From PMP191F sp047602185 (GTDB taxonomy: Bacteria; Bacteroidota; Bacteroidia; Chitinophagales; Chitinophagaceae), in assembly GCA_047602185.1 (NCBI GenBank), contig JASGHY010000001.1, forward strand, positions 5,518,001-5,582,000: DNA of 64,000 nt, written 5' to 3'. The notes beneath the pieces were generated by a model, which was not told the DNA's origin, ran no database searches, and saw only the letters and a list, made by a program, of their open reading frames with translations. A program made the translations under genes and the position numbers. Below are positions 32,105 to 40,151 of the stretch, piece after piece (position 1 is the stretch's first letter; every line of letters starts with the position of its first letter).

Positions 32105-32539
32105 TTATCTGCCAGCCGCTTTTTTACTCTGGCGTGCTTCGCGGGCATCATTCCATCCTACTGCCAGATATATCAGAATAATAACCTTGGCTATAATTCC
32201 TCCAAGAGATCTTATGCTGCCGGTACCAAGCTGAAATATGATTAAAGCTGTAAAGAGAACCAGCGCTACAGATAGGGCTTCAAGTGGGTTGGTTGATGCC
32301 CATAGCCCTAGTGCTGTAAAGATCAATGCTATCACCGTGTATACGCCCAGATCAAATAGCCAATTCTCATCGTTTGATGCAAAGGCTATTATCAATCCGC
32401 CTATAAATTGTAAAGCAGCTACAATGAATAATGCATTACGGGCCCTGCTTAGGTTTTTGTCATATTCTCTGCTCTGGAAATCTGTGTCAGAAAATATTGA
32501 GCTTTGCTCAGGTTGATTGGTTTTGGGGGTTTGGTCCAT
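32105..32539 (-). CDS. Small integral membrane protein, unknown family
   Basis: A 144-residue protein. A polar, Gln/Ser-rich N-terminus (about 1-33) precedes four hydrophobic stretches: ALFIVAALQFIGGLIIAF, FDLGVYTVIALIFTALGLW, ALSVALVLFTALIIFQLG and GGIIAKVIILIYLAVGW, followed by a charged tail (NDAREARQSKKAAGR). It is probably an inner-membrane protein with both ends in the cytoplasm. No catalytic motif is seen. It lies 42 nt downstream of the LOG-family gene on the same strand and may be co-transcribed with it. Confidence 0.65.
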   Translation of the reverse strand: MDQTPKTNQPEQSSIFSDTDFQSREYDKNLSRARNALFIVAALQFIGGLIIAFASNDENWLFDLGVYTVIALIFTALGLWASTNPLEALSVALVLFTALIIFQLGTGSIRSLGGIIAKVIILIYLAVGWNDAREARQSKKAAGR

Positions 32540-32581
32540 ATTGGGAGGGTTTATAAACGACCGGGTTCTATGTTCCGTATT

Positions 32582-33331
32582 CTATCTTTTCTCAAACAAC
32601 CACCACAGACGCTTACGGGGCTTCACTACATAATTCTGTTTTATATAAGTCTGAATATGCTGCATGGCTTCATCAATGCTGTCTGTAAGCAATACCAGCT
32701 TCATATCTTCCGGACTGATGGTGCCCTGGGCTGCCATATCTTCCAATGCTTCCCATAATTTGGCGTAATACTCTTTGCCAAAAAGTACCATCGGAAACTG
32801 TGTAATGGTTTTGGTTTGAATAAGCGTAAGGGTTTCAAAAAACTCATCCATTGTACCAAAGCCACCGGGTAAGATCACAAAAGCGTAGGAGTATTTTACC
32901 AGGATCACCTTCCGGATAAAGAAGAAGGGAAAAGTGATTGTTTTATGGAGGTATGGGTTGGGATGTTGCTCAAAGGGCAGCTGAATATTACACCCTACTG
33001 ACTCTCCTCCGTTCTCGAAGGCGCCACGATTGGCTGCTTCCATAATACCCGGGCCACCACCTGTCATGGTGGTTAAACCTGCTTCTGCAATGCGTTTACC
33101 AAACTCACGGGCTGCTTCATAATAAGGATGATCTTCCTTAAACCTTGCAGACCCGAATACGGTAACGCAAGGACCCACAAAATGCAGGGTGCGGAAGCCC
33201 TTGATGAATTGAGTAAAAACCTGCCAGGCAAATTTTAGCTCATAGGTACGGGGCTTGGGGCCGTCGAGGTAAATCTGTTCCCGTGGTGGGATAATAGGTT
33301 CGATCTTGGTTTTCGTTGATGCTGCTTCCAT
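32582..33331 (-). CDS. LOG family protein (TIGR00730, lysine-decarboxylase-like fold)
   Basis: A 249-residue protein started at the ATG at 33331 (MEAASTKTKIEPIIPP); a much longer frame exists upstream but it covers the divergent xth gene and has no family match. The Rossmann-like fold carries both signatures of cytokinin-riboside monophosphate phosphoribohydrolases: GGGPGIMEAANRGA and PGGFGTMDEFFE. Such enzymes split the N-glycosidic bond of nucleotide monophosphates; in bacteria outside plant contact a general AMP/nucleotide hydrolase role (PpnN-like) is likely. It diverges from xth with only 42 nt between the start codons, a space holding a 19-nt palindrome. Confidence 0.85.
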   Translation of the reverse strand: MEAASTKTKIEPIIPPREQIYLDGPKPRTYELKFAWQVFTQFIKGFRTLHFVGPCVTVFGSARFKEDHPYYEAAREFGKRIAEAGLTTMTGGGPGIMEAANRGAFENGGESVGCNIQLPFEQHPNPYLHKTITFPFFFIRKVILVKYSYAFVILPGGFGTMDEFFETLTLIQTKTITQFPMVLFGKEYYAKLWEALEDMAAQGTISPEDMKLVLLTDSIDEAMQHIQTYIKQNYVVKPRKRLWWLFEKR

Positions 33332-33341
33332 ATCAATAATG

Positions 33342-33360
33342 TAAATTGCCAGGCAATTTA
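33342..33360. promoter_or_regulatory. 19-nt palindrome between divergent LOG and xth starts
   Basis: TAAATTGCCAGGCAATTTA is a perfect inverted repeat around a central A. It lies 10 nt from the LOG start and 13 nt from the xth start. Each arm also reads as a near -7 element (TAAATTGC against TAnnTTTG), so it may be an operator or two overlapping divergent promoters. Confidence 0.5.
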
Positions 33361-33373
33361 AAAAAATAATTTC

Positions 33374-34141
33374 ATGCGTATTATCAGTTATAACGTCAAC
33401 GGCATTCGTGCTGCCATGAACAAGGGGTTGGTTGACTGGCTTAAATCCGACCCTGCTGATATTATCTGTTTCCAGGAAACGAAAGCACATAAAGACAATG
33501 TAAATCACCAATTGTTTACTGAACTGGGATATCATGACTACTGGTTCCCGGCTCAAAAGAAAGGTTACAGTGGTGTTGCTGTGCTTACTAAAATACAACC
33601 AGATAACGTTGTGTATGGTACAGGACACAATACCAGTGATGAAGAGGGAAGAGTGATCCAGCTTGACTTTGGTGATGTGCGCCTGATCAATGCTTATTTC
33701 CCTTCCGGCACATCAGGCGATCTGCGGCAGGCATTTAAATATCAATGGCTGGATGAGCTACACACCTACCTGAAAGAGTTACAAAAGAAGCACCCGAAGC
33801 TGATATTGTGTGGTGATTATAATATTGCTCATAAGGACATAGATATTCACGATCCGAAAGGAAATAAGAAGAGCAGCGGTTTTTTGCCTGAAGAAAGAGA
33901 ATGGATGGATAAGTTCTTCGCTTCCGGCTGGACAGATAGTTTCCGTGAGTTTCATAGTGAACCACATCGCTATAGCTGGTGGAGCCAGCGTTTTCCAAGC
34001 GTACGTTTGCAGAATAAAGGTTGGCGTATTGATTACATCAACGTAACGGATACGCTTAAAAAGTCATTAAAAGGTGCGGATATCTATCCTGATGTAAAGC
34101 ATAGTGACCATTGCCCTGTGTATGTGGAGCTGAAGCCGTAA
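33374..34141 (+). CDS. xth: Exodeoxyribonuclease III
   Basis: A 255-residue endonuclease/exonuclease/phosphatase-fold enzyme. Catalytic and metal motifs are all present: SYNVNGIRAA, CFQETKAH (metal-binding Glu), GYSGVAVL, GDYNIAHKDIDIH (Asp and Asn), WRIDYI, and SDHCPVYVEL with the final Asp-His pair. The enzyme cuts DNA at abasic sites and degrades duplex ends 3' to 5'. There is no leader or signal peptide. The 42-nt space to the LOG gene means its promoter is partly or wholly within that gap or the neighbouring gene. A DUF4286 gene follows after 114 nt. Confidence 0.95.
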   Translation: MRIISYNVNGIRAAMNKGLVDWLKSDPADIICFQETKAHKDNVNHQLFTELGYHDYWFPAQKKGYSGVAVLTKIQPDNVVYGTGHNTSDEEGRVIQLDFGDVRLINAYFPSGTSGDLRQAFKYQWLDELHTYLKELQKKHPKLILCGDYNIAHKDIDIHDPKGNKKSSGFLPEEREWMDKFFASGWTDSFREFHSEPHRYSWWSQRFPSVRLQNKGWRIDYINVTDTLKKSLKGADIYPDVKHSDHCPVYVELKP

Positions 34142-34255
34142 GGGGTGTGAAACGTGAAAGGAATACCGGATATCACTTATCTGCAGCTAGGTATTATACA
34201 TCCGGCATCCATATTAAATATCTTTTTCTATCATCCGGTAAACAGAATCTTCTCC

Positions 34256-34561
34256 ATGATTGTATATAATAACACCGTAAAAATTCATCCGGCTATTGAA
34301 AAGGCCTGGGTGCAATGGCAGCAGCAGGTGCATATACCGGCCATAATGGCTACAGGCAGGTTTACAGATTATAAAATGTTCCGATTACTGGAGCAGGATG
34401 AAGAAGAAGGTATTACTTATGTGATACAATATTTCAGTCCTTCACAGCAAGAGTACGAGCAGTTTATTGAACAACATGCTGCGTTATTGCAACGGCAGGC
34501 ACAGGAAAGATGGGGTGATCTGTTCATTGCTTTTCGCACGGTAATGCAGGTTGTGAACTAG
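34256..34561 (+). CDS. DUF4286 family protein
   Basis: A 101-residue protein started at the ATG at 34256 (MIVYNNTVKIHPAIEKAW). The sequence VKIHPAIEKAWVQWQQQVHI followed by PAIMATGRFTDYKMFRLL and EEGITYVIQYF is the DUF4286 pattern, a small ferredoxin-like alpha/beta protein of unknown role common in Bacteroidota. An in-frame codon about 34 residues upstream would add a tail not found in the family. It has no signal peptide. It lies downstream of xth and upstream of HU, with no obvious functional link to either. Confidence 0.75.
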   Translation: MIVYNNTVKIHPAIEKAWVQWQQQVHIPAIMATGRFTDYKMFRLLEQDEEEGITYVIQYFSPSQQEYEQFIEQHAALLQRQAQERWGDLFIAFRTVMQVVN

Positions 34562-34815
34562 GTGTGGATAATATTATTTAAGATTAGGCGGTATTAAAAT
34601 AGTTTGTATATTCCTCGCAAACCCGCTACAGTAATGGGTTTCAGCGATTTTCCCGTGAAACATAGTGCCAGCCTGCGTTTCAGCGTGTAGAGTAAAAACA
34701 CGATGACATGATGTTAAAAACTGAAAACGGTAAAATCCTTGTCCCAAGCGGGTTGTAGCATTTTCCGAAATGTTAATTTTCAGACAGAAAAATTTTGTTG
34801 AAATCAAAAAGCGGC

Positions 34816-34823
34816 TAAATTTG
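34816..34823 (+). promoter_or_regulatory. HU gene promoter -7 element
   Basis: TAAATTTG fits TAnnTTTG, with TTG at 34795-34797 standing 18 nt before it. The ATG is 30 nt downstream. Confidence 0.6.
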
Positions 34824-34853
34824 TTCTGCCTTAAATATTTAAAACATTACACT

Positions 34854-35123
34854 ATGAACAAAGCTGAATTGATCGCGAAGCTTGCTGATGATGCAGGCGT
34901 TACAAAGACTCAGGCAAACGCTGCTCTGGATTCTTTTATTGAAGCAGTTACTAAAACACTGAAAGGTGGTGGTAAAGTTACACTGGTAGGTTTTGGTACT
35001 TTCTCTGTATCTAAAAGAGCTGCTCGTAACGGCCGTAACCCTCAGACAGGTGCTGTGATCAAAATCAAGGCTAAAAAAGTAGCCCGTTTCAAAGCAGGTA
35101 AAGAACTGCAGGCTAAATTATAA
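34854..35123 (+). CDS. hup: HU-type histone-like DNA-binding protein
   Basis: An 89-residue protein starting MNKAELIAKLADDAGVTKTQ, the classic HU N-terminus. The beta-arm signature VGFGTFSVSKRAARNGRNPQ and the tail IKIKAKKVARFKAGKELQ are complete. HU binds and bends duplex DNA without sequence preference and organises the nucleoid. An upstream in-frame codon gives a non-homologous extension and is rejected. Codons are strongly biased, as expected for an abundant protein. It has its own promoter and a strong terminator, so it is a single-gene unit next to ribosomal protein THX. Confidence 0.95.
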   Translation: MNKAELIAKLADDAGVTKTQANAALDSFIEAVTKTLKGGGKVTLVGFGTFSVSKRAARNGRNPQTGAVIKIKAKKVARFKAGKELQAKL

Positions 35124-35145
35124 TTGCTGCATCTTCCGCATGCTG

Positions 35146-35202
35146 GCTCCGATACTGGAACGTAAAGCAAATAAGCTCGTTAAAGTATCGGAGCTTTTTT
35201 TT
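35146..35202 (+). terminator. Terminator of the HU gene
   Basis: GCTCCGATACT (35146-35156) pairs with AGTATCGGAGC (35184-35194), a perfect 11-bp stem with a 27-nt loop, followed by eight T residues. The T run leads directly into the THX promoter. Confidence 0.85.
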
Positions 35203-35209
35203 ACTTTTG
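35202..35209 (+). promoter_or_regulatory. THX gene promoter -7 element
   Basis: TACTTTTG fits TAnnTTTG. It begins at the last T of the HU terminator tail, 35 nt before the THX ATG. Confidence 0.5.
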
Positions 35210-35244
35210 CAGCCTATTTATAACCGTTCAATAAAACTCATTTT

Positions 35245-35349
35245 ATGGGCAGAGGTGATAAAAAAACCAAAAAAGGTAAAATTTTCAAAGGTTCTTTTGG
35301 CAAATCAAGATCAGCCAAAACCAAGAAAGTAGCTAAGAAAAAAGGCTAA
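35245..35349 (+). CDS. 30S ribosomal protein THX
   Basis: A 34-residue, very basic protein (MGRGDKKTKKGKIFKGSFG and so on, ending KKVAKKKG). The core GKIFKGSFGKSR is the THX signature; THX sits in a cavity at the head of the 30S subunit and stabilises it in Thermus and Bacteroidota. The gene is only 105 nt. It follows the HU terminator and has its own -7 element and an A/T-rich start region. Nearly a third of the residues are Lys. Confidence 0.9.
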   Translation: MGRGDKKTKKGKIFKGSFGKSRSAKTKKVAKKKG

Positions 35350-35571
35350 CTTATACGTTGACGGGTTGAAAAGTTGATGCTACGTTGTTATTATCAGTCT
35401 TTCAACTTGTCAACACTTACCTTTTTAAGATTTCTTATTTCTTGTTTCTGATTCCTTCAGGGCGGAATGTGTTTTGATCTTTCGCTTTTGTAGTTGAGAG
35501 TATGTGATGAAGTAATCTGCTTATTTCAATCCTTTCTCATTTTGCATTCTCCATTCCTCATTTGCCCTTTC
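35350..35571. repeat. Gap between THX and pdxH with phrase-like repeats
   Basis: No gene seen. It holds two inverted members of the TCAAC/GTTGA phrase family (GTTGACGGGTTGAAAAGTTG at 35358-35377 and TTCAACTTGTCAACACTTAC at 35401-35420), which could fold on each other as a weak stem. Confidence 0.6.
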
Positions 35572-36216
35572 TCAGGGGGCCAATCGTTCGATCTTCCAGC
35601 TTCCATTTTCCAGTAATGTATATAGCAGCCTGTCGTGTAAGCGGCTGGGACGTCCCTGCCAGAACTCAATGGAGGATGGTTTTACACGGTAGCCACCCCA
35701 GTGTCCGGGACGGGTTAAGGGCTGGTGCTGAAACTCTTCAGTCATTTTTTTCTCTCTTTCTTCCAGCCAGTGGCGGCTTTCAATAACCTGGCTTTGTGGT
35801 GAGGTCCACGCGCCTATACGGCTGCCTTCCGGGCGGCTGTTAAAATATTCATCACTTTCTGCCTCACTTACCTTTTCTACAATGCCTGTAATACGAACCT
35901 GGCGTTCCAATTCTTTCCAGAAAAACACCAGGCAGACCTGCGGATGTACACCCAGTTGGTGTCCTTTATTGCTCTGGTAATTGGTAAAAAAAGTAAAGCC
36001 GTTCTCGCTATATCCTTTCAGTAATACGATACGTGCGGCGGGAGAGCCGTCTGCAGCAACCGTAGCCAGTGTCATGGCGTTTACCTCATCGATAGAACTG
36101 TGGATAGCTTCTTTCCACCATTTATCGAACTGGGCAACAGCTGTGGCTTCGGCATCACTTTCGTTCAGCGATTGGAGCTTATAATCTTTACGGATATCAG
36201 CAACGGTTTGCAGCAT
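35572..36216 (-). CDS. pdxH: Pyridoxamine/pyridoxine 5'-phosphate oxidase
   Basis: A 214-residue FMN enzyme that oxidises pyridoxine or pyridoxamine phosphate to pyridoxal phosphate, the last step of vitamin B6 synthesis and salvage. The N-terminus has IRKDYKLQSLNESDAEATAV. FMN-binding residues lie in PAARIVLLKGY and FTFFTNYQSNKGHQL; substrate and FMN contacts in SRIGAWTSPQSQVI, PGHWGGYRVKP and the end motif PSRLHDRLLY. Length and motifs are normal for the family. It is transcribed alone, flanked by repeat-bearing gaps. Confidence 0.95.
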   Translation of the reverse strand: MLQTVADIRKDYKLQSLNESDAEATAVAQFDKWWKEAIHSSIDEVNAMTLATVAADGSPAARIVLLKGYSENGFTFFTNYQSNKGHQLGVHPQVCLVFFWKELERQVRITGIVEKVSEAESDEYFNSRPEGSRIGAWTSPQSQVIESRHWLEEREKKMTEEFQHQPLTRPGHWGGYRVKPSSIEFWQGRPSRLHDRLLYTLLENGSWKIERLAP

Positions 36217-36488
36217 AATGTATCATTGAGAATACAAAAATAAACAGAGAGAAAATAATAGCGTATGATTTTTGTCAGGCGAGGGTGAGTGGTCAGTTGT
36301 CAGCGGTGAGTGCCCTATAAGTGAATAGTGAATGGTCAATAGTGAAAAGTTACCGGTTACAGGATGCCAGGTGCGGGATTCGAGATAGAACAATTACAAG
36401 TTGTCAACTGCTAGCTGTTCTTTTCTTAGCTAACAACTAATTCCTGTTCCTGCATTTTACTTATAACCTATAACTTAAAACTTATAAC
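36217..36488. repeat. Gap upstream of pdxH with several dispersed repeats
   Basis: No gene seen. 36327-36363 (AGTGAATGGTCAATAGTGAA...) matches the reverse complement of 46296-46332 at 35 of 37 positions. 36460-36488 (CTTATAACCTATAACTTAAA...) matches 62133-62161 directly at 28 of 29. Many words are repeated twice in a row (GTGAATAGTGAATGG). The pdxH promoter must lie near 36220-36260. Confidence 0.75.
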
Positions 36489-37589
36489 TTACTCTGGTTG
36501 CTCCGGCCTGTTCTGCACCCTGTTCAGCATGGCTTCAATTTCGCTCATGCGTTTTAACTGGTTGTCGAGTTTTTTGTTGTGCTGGGCTATCTGTTGCAGA
36601 TCATTACTCAGCTCTTCGAGGAAGGTGATCTTTTTAAGGAGTTGCTGACGCTGGAAGTTAGATTCGCGCAGTTTATCTTCTGTATCCGTTAATACGCGGC
36701 TCAGGCGCTGGCTTTCTTCTACCATGCCTATGTTGCGTTGTTTCAGCTCATCGTAGTCTTTTACCAGCTTAAAATGGCTCTGCTGCAGTTCTTCATACTC
36801 CATATTGCTATGGCGCGACTGCATAAAGTAAAACTCCATTTTCTGTAGCCTGTTTCGCAGGGTGTTGAACTCTTCGTACGATCTTTCCAGTCTGTCCTTC
36901 ATTTCGCCGGCCAGTAATTGCTGTCCGCGTAGCTGGCTGAGTTCAAGATCTTTGGCATTAAGCGAATTTGCTGCTTCCTGCAGATCAGTCTGCAGGGCTT
37001 CATTTGCCAGTAATGCTTCTGCATATTTCTGTTCAGTTTCGCGCAGTGCATTTACCTGGTTCAGCAGTTGAGCAATATAATGGTGATGCTCAGACAGGCT
37101 TTCCTGTACATTTTTCAGTTGAGAGAGGTAGCCAGCCTGCCGTGGTAATACTATTTCCTGTGATTCCGGCTCTTCTTCTGTTATCTCCGATTCTTCTTCA
37201 TCGCCATACTCATTGACAGAAGGGGCTGTATAGTTGTTTTCAAGTACAGTCTGTAGTTCAGCGATCTCTTTTTTCAGCTCTTCAGCCTCCAGTGTAAGTA
37301 ATTCTTCATTGCCCTTCAGCTCGTCCAGTTCAAGGTTCAATTGCTGAACGATAGCTTCATGCGCATCGCGCTGTTCAAAATACTTGATACGCCATTGGTC
37401 TGCCTCAGGTTCACTGATAACAGAATCGGCCAGAACAGAATGTTCGGGTGCAGCGATGGGCATTGAACGGCGGCTGAAAATAAAGAAATGGATGGCAAAC
37501 CCCAGACCGGCTGCTCCCAGCAGGAAAACGATAATCTCCGGCAGCCCTACAATCATCTGAGTGCTCAATATGACGGGTAATGAATTCAT
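36489..37589 (-). CDS. Membrane-anchored coiled-coil protein
   Basis: A 366-residue protein with one N-terminal membrane segment (about residues 14-39, VGLPEIIVFLLGAAGLGFAI) and a short basic turn. The rest is almost all coiled coil (about 70-120 and 155-355), broken by an acidic stretch at about 125-145 (EYGDEEESEITEEEPESQE). The coils are rich in Leu heptads with Gln and Glu. The C-terminus is probably cytoplasmic. I do not recognise a family; it could be a scaffold or a cell-shape or division-linked protein, but nothing in the sequence decides this. It lies 187 nt downstream of pyrH on the same strand. Confidence 0.65.
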   Translation of the reverse strand: MNSLPVILSTQMIVGLPEIIVFLLGAAGLGFAIHFFIFSRRSMPIAAPEHSVLADSVISEPEADQWRIKYFEQRDAHEAIVQQLNLELDELKGNEELLTLEAEELKKEIAELQTVLENNYTAPSVNEYGDEEESEITEEEPESQEIVLPRQAGYLSQLKNVQESLSEHHHYIAQLLNQVNALRETEQKYAEALLANEALQTDLQEAANSLNAKDLELSQLRGQQLLAGEMKDRLERSYEEFNTLRNRLQKMEFYFMQSRHSNMEYEELQQSHFKLVKDYDELKQRNIGMVEESQRLSRVLTDTEDKLRESNFQRQQLLKKITFLEELSNDLQQIAQHNKKLDNQLKRMSEIEAMLNRVQNRPEQPE

Positions 37590-37776
37590 AACGGTTCGGA
37601 ACTGATCTTTTCCCTATTTAAAGGACGGGATAAAAACAGGACCCTGTTTCTCACCGGATATGAATATTGTAAAAGCTGTACGTGGTACAGATTGATTGAA
37701 ATTCCGGACAGAAAAATAGTACGGTTGGATAAGATTTACAAGCAAATACATGATAATATTTTTCTATACCTGGTTA

Positions 37777-38490
37777 TCAGGAGGTTACCAACGTACCTAC
37801 TTTCTCCCCACGGATCACTTTCAGCAGGTTGCCCGGCTTATTCATATCAAATACGATGATCGGCAGCTTATTTTCCATACACAGGGTAAATGCTGTCATG
37901 TCCATTACCCGCAGGTTGTTGGATATACATTCCTGGAAGGTGATAACATCGTATTTTTTAGCTGTGGGGTCTTTTTCGGGATCGGCAGTGTAAATACCAT
38001 CTACACGGGTACCCTTCAGGATCACATCGGCCTGGATCTCGATAGCGCGTAAGGAGCCGGCGGTATCGGTGGTGAAATAAGGGTTACCGGTTCCTGCTCC
38101 AAAGATCACTACACGGCCTTTTTCCACGTGACGGATAGCGCGCCTGCGGATATAGGGCTCGGCTATCTGCTCCATTTTGATGGCACTCTGTAAACGGGTA
38201 TAAACGCCTGTTTTTTCCAGCATTGCCTGCAGGGCCATGCCATTAATTACGGTGGCCAGCATACCCATATAGTCGCCGTGCGCACGTTCAATACCGGTTT
38301 CGGCTTCGTTCATTCCACGGTAAATATTGCCGCCGCCAATTACAATGGCAACCTGCACGCCCAGATCAACAATTTGTTTAATATCGCGGGAATATTGATC
38401 CAGTACCGCAGGGTCTAATCCAAAACTTTTATCACCCATTAACGACTCGCCAGACAATTTCAACAGAACACGCTTGAACTTTGGTAACAT
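37777..38490 (-). CDS. pyrH: Uridylate kinase (UMP kinase)
   Basis: A 237-residue amino-acid-kinase-fold enzyme that phosphorylates UMP to UDP. Motifs: LLKLSGESLMG at the N-terminus, VAIVIGGGNIYRG (phosphate binding), GDYMGMLATVINGMALQ (UMP binding), FGAGTGNPYFTTDTA and KGTRVDGIYTADP (ATP site). Length is standard. In many bacteria pyrH sits with tsf and frr; here it stands with a coiled-coil gene and is not next to translation genes. A TATATTTG-like -7 site on the minus strand at 38603-38596 gives a leader of about 100 nt. Confidence 0.95.
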   Translation of the reverse strand: MLPKFKRVLLKLSGESLMGDKSFGLDPAVLDQYSRDIKQIVDLGVQVAIVIGGGNIYRGMNEAETGIERAHGDYMGMLATVINGMALQAMLEKTGVYTRLQSAIKMEQIAEPYIRRRAIRHVEKGRVVIFGAGTGNPYFTTDTAGSLRAIEIQADVILKGTRVDGIYTADPEKDPTAKKYDVITFQECISNNLRVMDMTAFTLCMENKLPIIVFDMNKPGNLLKVIRGEKVGTLVTS

Positions 38491-38595
38491 GTGATAGTAG
38501 CAGTTTTAAGATGTTTAGATAGCTGTGCAAAGAAAAGATATTTTTTATCAATCTCTGGCTGTTTCTATCCACCATTTATATAAACATGCAGCCGG

Positions 38596-38603
38596 CAAAT
38601 ATA
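38596..38603 (-). promoter_or_regulatory. Possible pyrH promoter -7 element
   Basis: The minus strand reads TATATTTG, matching TAnnTTTG, about 106 nt before the pyrH ATG. No clear TTG at the correct spacing. Confidence 0.4.
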
Positions 38604-38687
38604 ATTTTAATACCATAGCGGGTTTTCGCCGGAACAGGAAAACAGCTTACCTTGTTTGTACCGTTGCCGAATATAAAAAATGTTTAT

Positions 38688-40070
38688 ATGGATACTATTT
38701 CCGTTGAACAATCGCTTGCCCGATTACAGCGTTACTACGAAAGTGGCGCTACCCGCAGCTATGCTTTCCGTAAACAACAATTGCAGAAGCTGAAAAATGC
38801 ATTGCTGCAACATGAAACTGCTATTCAGCAGGCTTTGTATGCCGACCTTAAAAAAAGTCCGGAAGAGTGCTGGGTTACTGAAACTGGTTTTGTTATTACT
38901 ACCATCAACAGCCTGTTAAAAAATCTCAGGGGCTACATGCAACCAGAAACGGTGTTTACCAACCTGGCCAATCAACCATCTTCCAGCTATATTTTGCGCG
39001 AACCATTGGGGGTAGTACTCATTATTGCTCCGTGGAATTACCCCTTACAGCTGTTGCTTACGCCATTGGCAGGGGCTATTGCGGCCGGCAATTGCGTGGT
39101 AGTAAAACCGAGTGAGTTTGCTCCCGCTACTGCGGCGGTGATGCAGCGTATTATTGAGGCAGTTTTTGAGCCTCAGTATATTTTTTGTGCTACAGGCGAT
39201 GGTGAAACGGTGGTGCCGGCAATGATGAATGCTTTCCGGTTTGACCATATATTTTATACCGGTAGTACGGCTGTAGGCAGAAAGATCTACCAGGCCGCGG
39301 CAGACAAACTGATACCCGTTACACTGGAGCTGGGTGGTAAAAGTCCCTGTGTAGTGGAAAGCGATGCCAATATTGCTATAGCAGGGAAACGCATAGCGTT
39401 GGTGAAATTTTCCAATGCAGGACAAATGTGTGTAGCGCCGGATTATGTACTGGTGCATCACTCGCAAAAAGATGCATTGATCGGTGCATTGCAGAGTAGT
39501 ATCCGGCAATTTTTTTCAGAAAACCCCGGTGAGGATTATAATTACGGAAAGATCATCAATGAAAAACAGTTCAACCGGCTGGTAAGCTATTTACAGCAAG
39601 GCAGGGTGGTACATGGGGGCAGGCATGATATTGATAAACTGTATATAGAGCCTACGATCATTACTGATATTGCTGCTAATGCACCGGTGATGCAGCAGGA
39701 GATCTTTGGACCTGTATTACCTGTGATTACTTTTGACACACAGGAGGAAGCATTGGCTATTATTAAAAATAATCCTAACCCGTTGGCTTTTTACGTGTAC
39801 ACCTCCGATACAGGTAAAGAAAAGAGCTGGCTGGAAAAAGTATCCTTTGGCGGTGGTTGTGTGAACAATTCAGGGTGGCACCTGTTGAATCATTACCTTC
39901 CGTTTGGTGGCAGGGGTAATAGTGGTATTGGCGCTTATCATGGCCGGGATGATTTTGAAGTGTTCAGTCACCGGAAATCAGTCATGAAAACGCCTACCTG
40001 GTTTGACCCGGCAGTGAAATATCCACCATTTAAAGGCAAGCTGAAATTGTTTAAGTGGCTGATACGATAG
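38688..40070 (+). CDS. Aldehyde dehydrogenase (class 3-like)
   Basis: A 460-residue NAD(P)-dependent aldehyde dehydrogenase started at the ATG at 38688 (MDTISVEQSLARLQRYYESG). Features: APWNYPLQLLLTPLAGAIAA (cofactor and oxyanion Asn), FTGS-like FYTGSTAVGRKI, general base Glu214 in ELGGKSP, and catalytic Cys248 in NAGQMCVAPDYV. The C-terminal PFGGRGNSGIGAYHG and FSHRKSVMK are typical of the fatty-aldehyde class 3 group. It oxidises medium- or long-chain or aromatic aldehydes. The C-terminus is basic (FKGKLKLFKWLIR) and may touch the membrane. A glutathione peroxidase gene follows, pointing to lipid-peroxidation detoxification. Confidence 0.92.
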   Translation: MDTISVEQSLARLQRYYESGATRSYAFRKQQLQKLKNALLQHETAIQQALYADLKKSPEECWVTETGFVITTINSLLKNLRGYMQPETVFTNLANQPSSSYILREPLGVVLIIAPWNYPLQLLLTPLAGAIAAGNCVVVKPSEFAPATAAVMQRIIEAVFEPQYIFCATGDGETVVPAMMNAFRFDHIFYTGSTAVGRKIYQAAADKLIPVTLELGGKSPCVVESDANIAIAGKRIALVKFSNAGQMCVAPDYVLVHHSQKDALIGALQSSIRQFFSENPGEDYNYGKIINEKQFNRLVSYLQQGRVVHGGRHDIDKLYIEPTIITDIAANAPVMQQEIFGPVLPVITFDTQEEALAIIKNNPNPLAFYVYTSDTGKEKSWLEKVSFGGGCVNNSGWHLLNHYLPFGGRGNSGIGAYHGRDDFEVFSHRKSVMKTPTWFDPAVKYPPFKGKLKLFKWLIR

Positions 40071-40151
40071 TGAATGGTGAATGGTCAATAGTGAATGAAT
40101 GCCCGACCAACATTGCTCATTTTCTCTGTTTCATTTTTTAATACTTCTGAC
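40071..40151. repeat. Short gap with a GTGAATGGTCAATAGTGAA phrase
   Basis: At about 40069-40097 the sequence repeats the phrase family found at 36321-36363 and, inverted, at 46296-46332. No promoter stands out, so the peroxidase gene may be read from the aldehyde dehydrogenase promoter. Confidence 0.6.

Noticed and set aside
32582..33628. A 348-residue version of the LOG protein with 99 extra N-terminal residues
   Set aside because: The extension reads through the divergent promoter and the start of xth and has no similarity to the family; the ATG at 33331 gives the normal length.
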